Of a DNA stretch of 13,516 nt, positions 1 through 6,834 are shown piece after piece (position 1 is the stretch's first letter; each line of letters begins with the position of its first letter). The stretch covers positions 1-13,516 of the forward strand of contig JAJZEG010000127.1 of the NCBI GenBank assembly GCA_021828605.1. Reading direction: 5' to 3'. The stretch is from Pseudomonadota bacterium. Lineage in GTDB: Bacteria; Pseudomonadota; Alphaproteobacteria; Acetobacterales; Acetobacteraceae. The notes under the pieces are model-generated. The model was not told the origin of the DNA. It ran no database searches and was given only the letters and a program-made list of their open reading frames with translations. Both the position numbers and the translations under genes were made by a program.

Positions 1-402
1 GACCCTGTGACAGGCGGCGCAGGCGGGGATGCCGGGTGCGCCGTGTTGGGCGAGGCCAGCGCCGACCGGGTTCGGTTTGGTGCGGGTGGGTGCGCGCGGC
101 GTGACCGGCATGGCGGCGAGAGCGGCGGCCAAGCGGCGGCGCTGGGCGGCGGTGATGTCGCTGGCGACGGCGTTCATAATGGCATTGACCCGCGCGCCAT
201 CGTGAAACGCTTTGAGTTGGGCGCGCAGATAGGCGGCGGGTTGTCCGGCGATGGCGGGATAGCCAGCGATGCGGCTGCCCATTTCCGGCGCGCCATGGCA
301 GGAGGCGCAGACGGCGAGTGGGCCCGGTGGTGGATTGGCTTGGGCAACGAGCGGAATCGCGAGCAGGAGCGGGAGCAAAAATCGGGCGAGGAAACGTTGC
401 AT
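1..402 (-). CDS. Diheme cytochrome c (c4-like), 3' part beyond window
   Basis: This is a periplasmic electron-transfer protein, read leftward and cut by the window edge after 134 codons. Residues 1-21 form a signal peptide: a basic start (MQRFLAR), a Leu-rich core and a likely cleavage after VAQA. Two c-type heme motifs are visible, CASCH (residues 32-36) and CAACH (128-132). Between them is a typical cytochrome c helical segment with a candidate axial Met at 76. Two CxxCH motifs about 96 residues apart suggest the cytochrome c4 or related diheme class. The ATG at 402 is chosen because GGAG lies 7 nt upstream; another in-frame ATG at 417 would only add five residues. The gene is divergent from the DUF442 gene across a 52-bp AT-richer gap. 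The electron partner cannot be told from here. The heme motifs and leader are read directly; the c4 label is inference. Confidence 0.85.
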   Translation of the reverse strand, partial: MQRFLARFLLPLLLAIPLVAQANPPPGPLAVCASCHGAPEMGSRIAGYPAIAGQPAAYLRAQLKAFHDGARVNAIMNAVASDITAAQRRRLAAALAAMPVTPRAPTRTKPNPVGAGLAQHGAPGIPACAACHRV

Positions 403-454
403 TGAGGCGCTCCGCATAACATATTCCAAAAAACGAAATTATCAGGAGATCGCC

Positions 455-904
455 GTGACCGCCTTGACGCAGCAGATTGAGATTTCGGCCTGGATCGATC
501 CTGCGGAGATTCCAGCGCTCGCGCAATCGGGGGTGCGGACGATTATCAATAATCGACCGGATCATGAGCAGCCGGGACAGGCGCTGGCGGTCGAGGCGCA
601 GCGTGTGGCGGCGGCGCATGGGGTGGCCTATTATCATATTCCGGTGACCGTTGATGGGATTACCGAGGCCGATATTGCGGCGTTTCACGCGGCTTTGGTC
701 GCGCATGAGGCGAAATATGGCGAGGCCGCCAGCGCGAAAATTTTGGCGCATTGCCGATCCGGGGCGCGGGCGGTCAATTTATGGGCGCTAGCGCGGATTC
801 ACGGTGATCGCGCTGATCCGGCGTCCATTGCGGCGATTGCACAAGCGGGTCGGTTTGATTTGGGGATGGCGAATGCCTGGCTGGCGCGGCATTCGAGCGA
901 CTGA
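455..904 (+). CDS. TIGR01244/DUF442 family phosphatase-like protein
   Basis: This 149-residue protein matches the DUF442 (beta-lactamase hydrolase-like) family, small proteins with a protein-tyrosine-phosphatase-like fold. Family hallmarks are the N-terminal GVRTIINNRPDHE segment, a central YYHIPV stretch and the active-site-like HCRSGARA loop, where a Cys is followed four residues later by Arg. In other bacteria the domain occurs alone or fused to persulfide dioxygenase-like hydrolases and is tied to sulfide handling; the substrate of the stand-alone form is not established. The start is GTG at 455 because AGGAG sits 6 nt upstream (444-448). A longer reading frame from 269 would run antisense through the cytochrome gene and is rejected. 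There is no obvious partner gene on the same strand; the next feature is tRNA-Gly. Confidence 0.85.
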   Translation: MTALTQQIEISAWIDPAEIPALAQSGVRTIINNRPDHEQPGQALAVEAQRVAAAHGVAYYHIPVTVDGITEADIAAFHAALVAHEAKYGEAASAKILAHCRSGARAVNLWALARIHGDRADPASIAAIAQAGRFDLGMANAWLARHSSD

Positions 905-924
905 GATTCGGTTGCGCGCGTTTC

Positions 925-952
925 TTGCTCCGTCGGGTGCGGCCCTTTATAG
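925..952 (+). promoter_or_regulatory. Possible promoter of tRNA-Gly
   Basis: TTGCTC (925-930) and TTATAG (947-952), separated by 16 nt, resemble a sigma-70 type -35/-10 pair just before the tRNA-Gly gene. Initiation would fall around 958-960, leaving a leader of only a few bases. This is a pattern match only. Confidence 0.35.
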
Positions 953-962
953 GGAGGGACGC

Positions 963-1036
963 GCGGGCGTAGCTCAACGGTAGAGTCCCAGCCTTCCAAG
1001 CTGGTTGTGCGGGTTCGATTCCCGTCGCCCGCTCCA
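963..1036 (+). tRNA. tRNA-Gly (TCC)
   Basis: This is a complete cloverleaf of 74 nt including an encoded CCA. The acceptor arms GCGGGCG (963-969) and CGCCCGC (1026-1032) pair fully, followed by T and CCA. The D-arm is GCTC/GAGT with one G-T pair. The anticodon arm CCAGC/GCTGG encloses loop CTTCCAA, giving anticodon TCC at 995-997. The T-arm is GCGGG/CCCGT-like with the invariant TTCGA loop. It reads GGA and, by wobble, GGG glycine codons. Confidence 0.97.
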
Positions 1037-1044
1037 CGTGACCC

Positions 1045-1073
1045 TTGACAGCGATGGCCGCGCGGTGTGCAAG
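1045..1073 (+). promoter_or_regulatory. Possible promoter of tRNA-Trp-secE-nusG
   Basis: A perfect -35 consensus TTGACA lies at 1045-1050, between the two tRNA genes. The best -10 candidate at usual spacing is TGCAAG (1068-1073), which is poor, though alphaproteobacterial -10 boxes are often degenerate. Initiation would fall near 1080, about 30 nt before tRNA-Trp. The position suits a promoter for the tRNA-Trp-secE-nusG unit. Confidence 0.35.
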
Positions 1074-1109
1074 CCACTCGCGCGTCATGTTTGTCGCTGT
1101 CTGGTTTGC

Positions 1110-1186
1110 AGGGGTGTAGCTCAATTGGCTAGAGTGCCGGTCTCCAAAACCGGAGGTTGTGGGTTCGAGACCCTCCACCCCTGCCA
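1110..1186 (+). tRNA. tRNA-Trp (CCA)
   Basis: This is a complete 77-nt cloverleaf with encoded 3' CCA. The acceptor strands AGGGGTG (1110-1116) and CACCCCT (1176-1182) pair, followed by the discriminator G and CCA. The anticodon stem CCGGT/ACCGG encloses loop CTCCAAA, giving anticodon CCA at 1144-1146. The T-loop TTCGAGA is standard. A tRNA-Trp just before secE-nusG is a common bacterial arrangement and supports the identity of the next two genes. Confidence 0.97.
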
Positions 1187-1272
1187 TCGGACCGAGCGTG
1201 AATGGCGCAGAATGGTTTGATTTCCAACGGTCTAGGCTCGATGAGACGAGACCGCGTCCGAAACTGAGGAGC

Positions 1273-1476
1273 ATGGCGAAATTGGCGTTCAACCCGGCAA
1301 AATTCCTGCGTGATGTGCGCAGCGAAGCCGCCAAGACCACATGGCCGACCCGCCGCGAAACCCTGACCACGACGGGTTTGGTGCTTGCGATGGTCGTTGT
1401 CACCATCATTTTTTTCATCGTCGTTGATCAGGCGATCAGCTTGGCCATGCGCGAATTGTTCGGAATTGGAGGCTGA
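1273..1476 (+). CDS. secE: Preprotein translocase subunit SecE
   Basis: SecE is the small essential membrane subunit that clamps SecY in the SecYEG protein export channel. The 67-residue product is of the short, single-transmembrane type usual outside the enterobacteria. It has an N-terminal amphipathic stretch ending in the family signature TTWPTRRET (residues 22-30), then one hydrophobic helix (about 34-54). The ATG at 1273 has GAGGAG almost touching it (1266-1271, one base away), which is unusually close; TTG at 1282 would have a more normal 10-nt spacing and lose only three residues. Upstream extension would run into tRNA-Trp. nusG follows after 7 nt, its ribosome site overlapping the secE stop, so the two are surely co-transcribed. 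Confidence 0.95.
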   Translation: MAKLAFNPAKFLRDVRSEAAKTTWPTRRETLTTTGLVLAMVVVTIIFFIVVDQAISLAMRELFGIGG

Positions 1477-1483
1477 GGATCTG

Positions 1484-2014
1484 ATGGCCAAGCGTTGGTA
1501 TGTTCTGCATGTTTATTCGGGGTTCGAGAAAAAAATCGCGACCCAGATTATCGAAGCGGCGGCCCAGAAAGGGTTGAGCGATCAGATTGAGACGGTGCTG
1601 GTGCCCACCGAAGAGGTGGTGGAAATTCGTCGCGCGCAGAAGGTGAATGCCGAGCGGAAGTTTTTCCCGGGTTATGTGTTAATCAAAATGGAATTGAGCG
1701 ACGATGCCTGGCATTTGGTGCGCGACATTCCGAAAGTGACCGGGTTTCTGGGCAGCAAAAGCCGCCCGAGCCCGATTTCGGATGCCGAAGCCGAGCGGAT
1801 GATGCGCCAAGTGCAGGAAGGCACCGAAAACCGGCGCCCCGCCATTTTGTTCGAAATTGGCGAGCAGGTGCGGGTGGCCGATGGGCCGTTCACCAGCTTC
1901 CAGGGCACGATTGAGGATATTAACGAAGAACATAGCCGGGTGAAGGTGTCGGTGGTGATTTTCGGACGTCCAACCGCCGTCGATTTGGAATATGGGCAGG
2001 TCGAGAAGCTCTGA
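1484..2014 (+). CDS. nusG: Transcription termination/antitermination protein NusG
   Basis: NusG binds the RNA polymerase clamp, suppresses pausing and links the polymerase to Rho or to ribosomal protein S10. The 176-residue product has the usual size and layout. An N-terminal NGN domain begins with KRWYVLHVYSGFEKK and includes the RKFFPGYVLI signature (near residues 56-65). A C-terminal KOW domain (about 122-176) includes VRVADGPFTSFQGTI and ends with VEKL. The ATG at 1484 follows GAGGA (1475-1479), which overlaps the end of secE. In most bacteria rplK-rplA come next; here the neighbour is the convergent dmeF gene, only 22 nt away. Confidence 0.97.
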   Translation: MAKRWYVLHVYSGFEKKIATQIIEAAAQKGLSDQIETVLVPTEEVVEIRRAQKVNAERKFFPGYVLIKMELSDDAWHLVRDIPKVTGFLGSKSRPSPISDAEAERMMRQVQEGTENRRPAILFEIGEQVRVADGPFTSFQGTIEDINEEHSRVKVSVVIFGRPTAVDLEYGQVEKL

Positions 2015-2048
2015 GCCGGGCGTGACGTCGCCGGTTTCAGACCGGCTC
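2013..2048. terminator. Hairpin between convergent nusG and dmeF
   Basis: GCCGGT (2030-2035) and ACCGGC (2041-2046) form a 6-bp stem with a 5-nt loop. A wider alternative pairs GAGCCGG (2013-2019) with CCGGCTC (2042-2048). The hairpin sits between two converging genes, and the dmeF stop codon lies in its loop. There is no T-run on either side, so this may be a weak bidirectional or Rho-assisted end rather than a classic intrinsic terminator. Confidence 0.35.
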
Positions 2049-3065
2049 CACCTCGATGGTGACATGCGACAGGCCGCTGACGTCGGATAATTTGCGCCGA
2101 TAGGTGGCGGGGGCTGCCGGGTTGGCGCTGCGCAGCGCGATGATGGCGGCCAGATGGCCGGGGCCGACCCGCCAGACGTGCAAATCGCTCACCTGATCGC
2201 CATTTTGCTCGAGCGCGCTGCGAATGCGGTTGGGGATTTGCGGGTCCGGGGTCATGTCGAGCAGGATGCCGCCGGCGGCGCGCACCAGCCCGAAGGCCCA
2301 GTTCGCCACCACCGCCGCGCCGACCAGACCCATCACCGGGTCCATCCACACCCAGCCGAGAAACTTTGCCGCGAGTAACCCGACAATGACCAGGCCGGAG
2401 ACCGCTGAGTCAGCGAGCACATGGATATAGGCCGCGCGCATGTTGAAATCGCGATGCACGGTTTCGCTGGGTTTTGCCAATAACGGCGCGTGGTCATGAT
2501 GATCGTGATCGTGATCATGGTCGTGATCATGGTCATGGTGATCATCGTGATCATGCGCATGATGGTCATGCCCGTGGTGATCGTGGCCGTGGTGGCTGTG
2601 GTCGTGATCGCCCGCGAGGACGAAGGCGCTGACGGCGTTGACCACCAGGCCGAGCACGGCGATGGGGATGGCGGCGGCGTAATCGATCCGTTCGGGGCTG
2701 AAAAACCGGCTGAAGGCTTCATAGCCGATCAGGATCGAAAACATCGCGAGAATGATGGCGCTGGTGAAGGCGGCAAGGTCGCCGAGCTTGCCGGTGCCCA
2801 TGGCGAAGCGTCGGTCGGCGGCGTGGTTGCGGGCATAGCGATAAGCGAGAGCGGCGAGCAGCATCACCCCGGCATGGGTGCTCATATGGATGCCGTCAGC
2901 GACCAGGGCGATGGAATGAAACACGGAGCCGCCGATGATTTCGACAACCATCATCACGCTGGTTAGCCCGACCACGATCCAGGTTTTGCGTTCATTGGTG
3001 GCACTGCTGGCGCCGAGGAAAAAATGACTATGTTCGGTCTCGGCGGCCAAACTGTGATCCGACAT
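2037..3065 (-). CDS. dmeF: Cation diffusion facilitator, Co/Ni exporter DmeF type
   Basis: This inner-membrane metal/proton antiporter probably exports Co(II) and Ni(II). The 342-residue product follows the DmeF subfamily closely: an N-terminal EHSHFFLGA segment, NERKTW, then a six-helix CDF domain with metal-site motif DGIHMSTHA in helix 2 (residues 57-65) and HVLAD in helix 5 (215-219), plus YRYARNHAADRRFAMGTGKLG in two blocks around residues 75-94. Between helices 4 and 5 lies a very His/Asp-rich cytoplasmic loop (153-192, 22 His in 40 residues). The C-terminal domain (about 270-342) contains the conserved DLHVWRVGPG. The ATG at 3065 has CGGAG upstream. The known partner regulator DmeR (RcnR/CsoR type) is not adjacent here. 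The exact metal range is inference. Confidence 0.9.
   Translation of the reverse strand: MSDHSLAAETEHSHFFLGASSATNERKTWIVVGLTSVMMVVEIIGGSVFHSIALVADGIHMSTHAGVMLLAALAYRYARNHAADRRFAMGTGKLGDLAAFTSAIILAMFSILIGYEAFSRFFSPERIDYAAAIPIAVLGLVVNAVSAFVLAGDHDHSHHGHDHHGHDHHAHDHDDHHDHDHDHDHDHDHHDHAPLLAKPSETVHRDFNMRAAYIHVLADSAVSGLVIVGLLAAKFLGWVWMDPVMGLVGAAVVANWAFGLVRAAGGILLDMTPDPQIPNRIRSALEQNGDQVSDLHVWRVGPGHLAAIIALRSANPAAPATYRRKLSDVSGLSHVTIEVEPV
2490..2609 (-). repeat. His/Asp-coding low-complexity tract in dmeF
   Basis: This 120-bp tract encodes the metal-binding loop of DmeF (residues 153-192). It consists of imperfect repeats of CAT/CAC and GAT/GAC codons, giving many GATC sites and near-identical hexamers such as GATCAT and GATCAC. 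The most regular part (about 2500-2540) encodes consecutive His-Asp pairs. Such tracts can expand or contract by slippage; the reading frame is intact here. Confidence 0.85.
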
Positions 3066-3092
3066 GATTTTGCTCCGTTACTGAGACCTGTT

Positions 3093-3198
3093 TAGAGCAA
3101 TAATCATCTGATTGGAATCGCCAGATTCCAATCAGATGATTAAAATTGCTCGCCAAAATATGGGCAGAGTGTTTCTCATCATGTGAGAAACACTCTAG
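3093..3198. repeat. Two-palindrome intergenic element (REP/MITE-like)
   Basis: Two strong inverted repeats stand side by side. The first pairs 3102-3119 with 3124-3141: an 18-bp perfect stem with a 4-nt loop. It is extended by GAGCAAT (3095-3101) pairing with ATTGCTC (3145-3151) across a 3-nt AAA bulge. The second pairs AGAGTGTTTCTCA (3166-3178) with its complement at 3184-3196: a 13-bp perfect stem with a 5-nt loop. The outer ends read TAGAG on the left and CTCTA on the right, suggesting one unit of about 106 bp with inverted ends. It is AT-richer than its surroundings and fills most of the dmeF-ctaG gap. It looks like a REP/BIME or small non-autonomous element. Both stems lack the T-run of a terminator and the G/C tract of a DmeR/RcnR operator. 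Confidence 0.7.
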
Positions 3199-3358
3199 CG
3201 CAAAAAGCGCGGACCCAACACCCCAACCGATCACGCACCTCTCGAATTTGCACGCGGTCAGCGATGATCGATTGTTTTGTTATTTTGTCGCAATAAAATC
3301 GAGTGATGGGGGATGCGGGGCTTTGCCCGAAAGACAGGGAGCCTCTATACTGGGCACC

Positions 3359-4312
3359 ATGACAGGGTTGAGGTTGAGTAATGATCGCTGCGCTTTGCCG
3401 TTGATCGCGGTGATTGGCGTGGCGCTGGATTTGGCGTGTCGTTGGATTCCGGCGGATTTGCCGGCCATTGCGCCCTATAGTTTCAATATCCTGTTTTATC
3501 TGGGCTGCGTTTTCGCACCGCTCTGGTACTGGCGCGGCTATCGCGCCACCGCTCCGGCTGAGCGACCGGCGCTTTGGCGCCCCGTTGCCTTTTATGTTGG
3601 CGTCGTGATGATTTATGCTGTGGTGCAAACCCGTTTTGAGTATGCCGCTCAGCATATGTTTTTTCTGAACCGGCTCCAACAAATGACGCTCAGCGTGTTC
3701 GCGCCGTTTCTGATCGCGTTCAGTTGGCCCGGTGCCGTGCTGGCGGCAGGGATTTCCGCCCCGGTGCTGCGCGCGGTGCGGCGGCGGTCGGTGGTGCGGG
3801 TGCTGACGGTGCTGCGTTATCCGGTGGTTGCGGTGGCGATCATGCTGGCGATGACCGATATCTGGCTCATCCCGCAGGTTGATTTGGCGGCGATGCTGGA
3901 TGCGCAGCTTTACAATGTGATGAACCTGTCGATGATCGGGGCGGGCTTGTTATTCTGGTTTGTGGTGCTCGATCCGCGCACCCGCGCCGAGGCGGGTTCG
4001 AGTTATTTGACCCGGATGGTGACCGGGTTTTTGCCGATGTTTCCAGCGATTGGCGTGGCGGCGACGATTGCCCTGTCCACCACGGTTTTTTACGATTTCT
4101 ATAGCCTGTGCGGCAGGCTTTACCCTGGCATCAGCCCGCAGCATGATCAGCTGTTGGGGGGTATGATCCAGTGGATTCCACCGGGGATGCTTAATACTGC
4201 GGTGTTGTTTGTGCTGCTGCATGCGCTGCGCAAAAACGAGGAAAAACTGGATCAGCTTGTGGTGGTTCCGCAAGGCGCGCGGGTGATCGAAGCCAAATGG
4301 ACCGGACGATGA
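3359..4312 (+). CDS. Cytochrome c oxidase assembly protein, CtaG (caa3) family
   Basis: This 317-residue polytopic membrane protein resembles the Caa3_CtaG family, which helps assemble heme-copper oxidases. Several hydrophobic helices are visible (about residues 12-28, 43-57, 76-90, 110-132, 150-170, 187-204, 222-243 and 276-290). Family-like features are a helix with YAAQHMFFLNRLQQM (95-109), FAPFL (114-118), the WL/P segment after helix 5, and the C-terminal DQLLGGMIQWIPPGM block (263-277), which is the clearest hallmark. Only one His is kept in the helix that commonly has two (Q at 107-108 instead), so metal handling may differ. The ATG at 3359 has only a distant purine-rich stretch upstream (about 3332-3341). 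No oxidase genes are nearby. The family is fairly sure, the function inferred. Confidence 0.75.
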   Translation: MTGLRLSNDRCALPLIAVIGVALDLACRWIPADLPAIAPYSFNILFYLGCVFAPLWYWRGYRATAPAERPALWRPVAFYVGVVMIYAVVQTRFEYAAQHMFFLNRLQQMTLSVFAPFLIAFSWPGAVLAAGISAPVLRAVRRRSVVRVLTVLRYPVVAVAIMLAMTDIWLIPQVDLAAMLDAQLYNVMNLSMIGAGLLFWFVVLDPRTRAEAGSSYLTRMVTGFLPMFPAIGVAATIALSTTVFYDFYSLCGRLYPGISPQHDQLLGGMIQWIPPGMLNTAVLFVLLHALRKNEEKLDQLVVVPQGARVIEAKWTGR

Positions 4313-4457
4313 GAGACGCATGGTGCAAGGCATTGGTGCGGGTATGGTCTTGCGAAGCCGCCCGGTTGCCGCTAGGCCCCAAGGCGAACGGCGTTGCAGT
4401 TGCGGCGTCACGCAGGATCAGCCGGTCGGACAACCAGGACCAGGAGCAGGACACACG

Positions 4458-6818
4458 ATGATGGTGCGGCGAGCACGATGGGCCTTGATGGCGTCGATCT
4501 GCATGGTTCCCACCCTGCTCGTGCAGGCAAGCCCGGTGGCGCTCGCGGCGCCGCCGCGTGCGGGGCAAAAAGCGCAACAACCGTCGGGCGGCAGGATTGC
4601 CGCGATCCGGGTGGTGGGCAATCATCGCATCGCGACCAGCACGGTGTTGTCGTATATTTTGTTGGAGCCGGGCGATACGTTCAGCAATAACGAGATTAAT
4701 CTCAGCCTGAAAACCTTGTATGCGACCGGCTTGTTCAGTAACGCCGCGATCACCCGCCAGGGTCATGTGCTGGTGGTGACGGTGCGGGAAAACCCGGTGG
4801 TCAATCAGGTTTATTTCGAGGGCAACAAGGCGGTTAAATCCAAGGCGCTGAAAAAAGTGGTCAGCCTGCAGCCGGGCGCGGTGTTCACCACGGCGGCGGC
4901 GGCGAGCGATACCAAGGCGGTGCTGGGGGCGTTTGCCAAGCATGGTCGCTACGATGCGCGGGTCACGCCGGAAATTGTTCGCTTGCCGGAAAACCGCGTT
5001 AATGTGGTGTTTAAAACCGTCCAAGGGCCGGAAACGCTGATTAGCCGGATTAATTTCATTGGCAATCATCGCTATGATCAGAGCAAATTGCGCGAGGTGA
5101 TTTCGTCGCGCCAGAATGCCTGGTTCCGGTTTTTGAGCGATTCCGATCATTATGATCCGCAGCGGATCAAATATGATGAGGAATTGCTGACGCGGTTTTA
5201 TTTTCATCATGGCTATGCCGATTTCAAGCTCGATAGCGCCACCGCGCAGTTGGCGCCGAACCGGAAATCGTTTTTTCTGACTTTTGTGATGAATGAGGGG
5301 CCGCGCTACCGGGTAAGCTCGGTGCAGGTTGTGTCCTCAGTGCCGCATTTGTCGGGCAAGAGCCTGCGGGCACTGGTGCCAATCGAAAAGGGTAATATTT
5401 TCGATGGTGACGCGCTGCGCACCTCGGTCAAGCGGATTTCAACCCAAGTTCAGGATAAGGGTTTCGCCTTCGCGCAGGTTGAGCCGGATGTGCAGGAAAA
5501 CAAGAAGGCGCATACCATCGCGCTGACCTTCAAAGTGATCAATGGGCCGCGGGTCTATGTGCGCAATGTCGATATTGTCGGCAATACCCGCACCGAGGAT
5601 GGCATTATTCGCCGCCAGATCGATCTGGCGCCGGGCGATGCGTATAATCAGACTTCGGTGAAGCGCTCGAAGCAGAACCTGGAAGATTTGGGCTTTTTCA
5701 GCAAAAAGGGCCTGAGCGTGAAGCCGGTTCCGGCAGGGCAGGCTGATCAGGTTAATTTGGTCGCCAACGTGCCGGAGAAGGCAAACGGGCAGTTTTCGCT
5801 GGGTGGTGGCTATTCATCCTATTTGGGCGCCTTGGTGAATATCGGGCTGAGCCAGAACGACTTCATTGGCACCGGGATCAATGCCTCGATCAGTGCGTTG
5901 CTCGCGCAGCGCGGATCGCAGTTTAATTTGGGCGTGACCAACCCTTATTTCCTCGGGCGTAATTTGGTGGCCGGCTTTGATTTATTCCGCACCGATACCG
6001 CCAACACCAACAGCTATGTGTTTAGTGAGCGCTCGCTCGGCGGCGATGTGCGGCTCGGTTTTCGCTATAACCGCCATGTCAGCCAGGCGTTTTCCTATAC
6101 GTTGTCCACCCGCAATATTTTCAACGTGTCGCCGGGTGCGAGTATTTATATTTTGAGCGAGCAGGGGGCGACGACCTTGTCGCAGCTCACCCAGTCGCTG
6201 ACCTTCAACTATACCAATAACGAGATCGACCCGACGCGGGGCGGTGAGATTTCATTCACCACCAGCTTTGCCGGACTTGGCGGCACAGCGAAATATTTAC
6301 GTCTGGAAACCCGTGCTGCCTATTATGTGCCGCTGCGCCGCTATTTGGGCAGCAAAGGCTATGTGATGGAGTTCAAGGCGCATGTTGGCTATTTGTACGA
6401 TTTGTTCGGGTATCACTCGACCTTGTCGGATCGGTTTTTCCTAGGCGGCGATAGTTTGCTCGGCTTTCAGACCGGTGGTGCCGGGCCGCATGACACGGTT
6501 TATGGCAATAGTCTGGGCGGTCGGTTCATTTACACCGAGGATAATATCCTGAACTTCCCGCTGCCGGTCAGCCCGGATTTGGGGATCTCGGGCTTTGCGT
6601 TTGCCGATGTCGGCAGCCTGTCGGGCATCAGCCAGCTCAAGGTTGGCGGGGTGGTATTGCCGGTTTATGATAATCCGGCGCCGCGTATTTCGGTGGGCTT
6701 GGGTGTGGCTTGGAATACGCCGTTTGGCCTGATTGACTTGTCGTTCGCTCAGCCGATCAAGAAGTATAAATATGATCAGGTCGAGCAATTCCGGGTGTCG
6801 TTCGGCACCCATTTCTAA
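4458..6818 (+). CDS. bamA: Outer membrane protein assembly factor BamA
   Basis: BamA is the Omp85 core of the BAM complex that folds beta-barrels into the outer membrane. The 786-residue product has a signal peptide (1-30, cleavage after VALA), five POTRA domains (about 46-115, 116-190, 191-282, 283-365 and 366-441, several with a GN-H/T-R type turn) and a 16-strand barrel (about 442-786) ending in RVSFGTHF with a terminal Phe. The lid-loop motif, normally (V/I)RGF, reads LLGF, with Leu at residue 668 replacing the near-invariant Arg; the flanking GGDS and QTGGAGP match the family. The ATG at 4458 (or 4461) is chosen from the AGGAG/GCAGG site at 4442-4450 and from the signal peptide; the frame is open to 4320. 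The usual upstream gene rseP is missing; skp follows after 16 nt. Confidence 0.96.
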   Translation: MMVRRARWALMASICMVPTLLVQASPVALAAPPRAGQKAQQPSGGRIAAIRVVGNHRIATSTVLSYILLEPGDTFSNNEINLSLKTLYATGLFSNAAITRQGHVLVVTVRENPVVNQVYFEGNKAVKSKALKKVVSLQPGAVFTTAAAASDTKAVLGAFAKHGRYDARVTPEIVRLPENRVNVVFKTVQGPETLISRINFIGNHRYDQSKLREVISSRQNAWFRFLSDSDHYDPQRIKYDEELLTRFYFHHGYADFKLDSATAQLAPNRKSFFLTFVMNEGPRYRVSSVQVVSSVPHLSGKSLRALVPIEKGNIFDGDALRTSVKRISTQVQDKGFAFAQVEPDVQENKKAHTIALTFKVINGPRVYVRNVDIVGNTRTEDGIIRRQIDLAPGDAYNQTSVKRSKQNLEDLGFFSKKGLSVKPVPAGQADQVNLVANVPEKANGQFSLGGGYSSYLGALVNIGLSQNDFIGTGINASISALLAQRGSQFNLGVTNPYFLGRNLVAGFDLFRTDTANTNSYVFSERSLGGDVRLGFRYNRHVSQAFSYTLSTRNIFNVSPGASIYILSEQGATTLSQLTQSLTFNYTNNEIDPTRGGEISFTTSFAGLGGTAKYLRLETRAAYYVPLRRYLGSKGYVMEFKAHVGYLYDLFGYHSTLSDRFFLGGDSLLGFQTGGAGPHDTVYGNSLGGRFIYTEDNILNFPLPVSPDLGISGFAFADVGSLSGISQLKVGGVVLPVYDNPAPRISVGLGVAWNTPFGLIDLSFAQPIKKYKYDQVEQFRVSFGTHF

Positions 6819-6834
6819 CCAAAAGAGGTTTTTT

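Noticed and set aside
269..454. Upstream extension of the DUF442 gene to an ATG at 269
   Set aside because: It overlaps the signal peptide and first heme motif of the divergent cytochrome gene, while the GTG at 455 has a well-spaced AGGAG and matches the family N terminus.
403..454. Divergent promoter between the cytochrome and DUF442 genes
   Set aside because: The 52-bp gap is AT-rich, but no -35/-10 pair with acceptable spacing could be found for either direction, so none is annotated.
1225..1256. Small imperfect hairpin (CGGT/ACCG plus CTCG/CGAG) between tRNA-Trp and secE as a regulatory leader
   Set aside because: The stems are short and interrupted by a bulge; in GC-rich DNA this is expected by chance, and no T-run or conserved motif supports it.
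2490..2609. His/Asp-coding repeat tract as a CRISPR array or minisatellite
   Set aside because: The units are 6 bp, in frame, and encode the known metal-binding loop of a CDF transporter; there are no spacers.
3095..3151. Palindrome as a DmeR/RcnR-type metal operator for dmeF
   Set aside because: Operators of that family have a G/C tract flanked by AT inverted repeats; this long AT-rich palindrome lacks one and is accompanied by a second unrelated palindrome, which fits an interspersed repeat better.
4320..4457. BamA start at ATG 4320
   Set aside because: The extra 46 residues are Gly/Arg/Pro-rich and would bury the clear signal peptide that starts at 4458; the ribosome site also favours 4458.
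4191..5210. Long open frame of 339 codons on the minus strand opposite bamA
   Set aside because: It runs antisense to clearly conserved BamA POTRA coding sequence, is rich in His/Arg from complementary codons, and shows no known domain. It is a GC-rich shadow frame.
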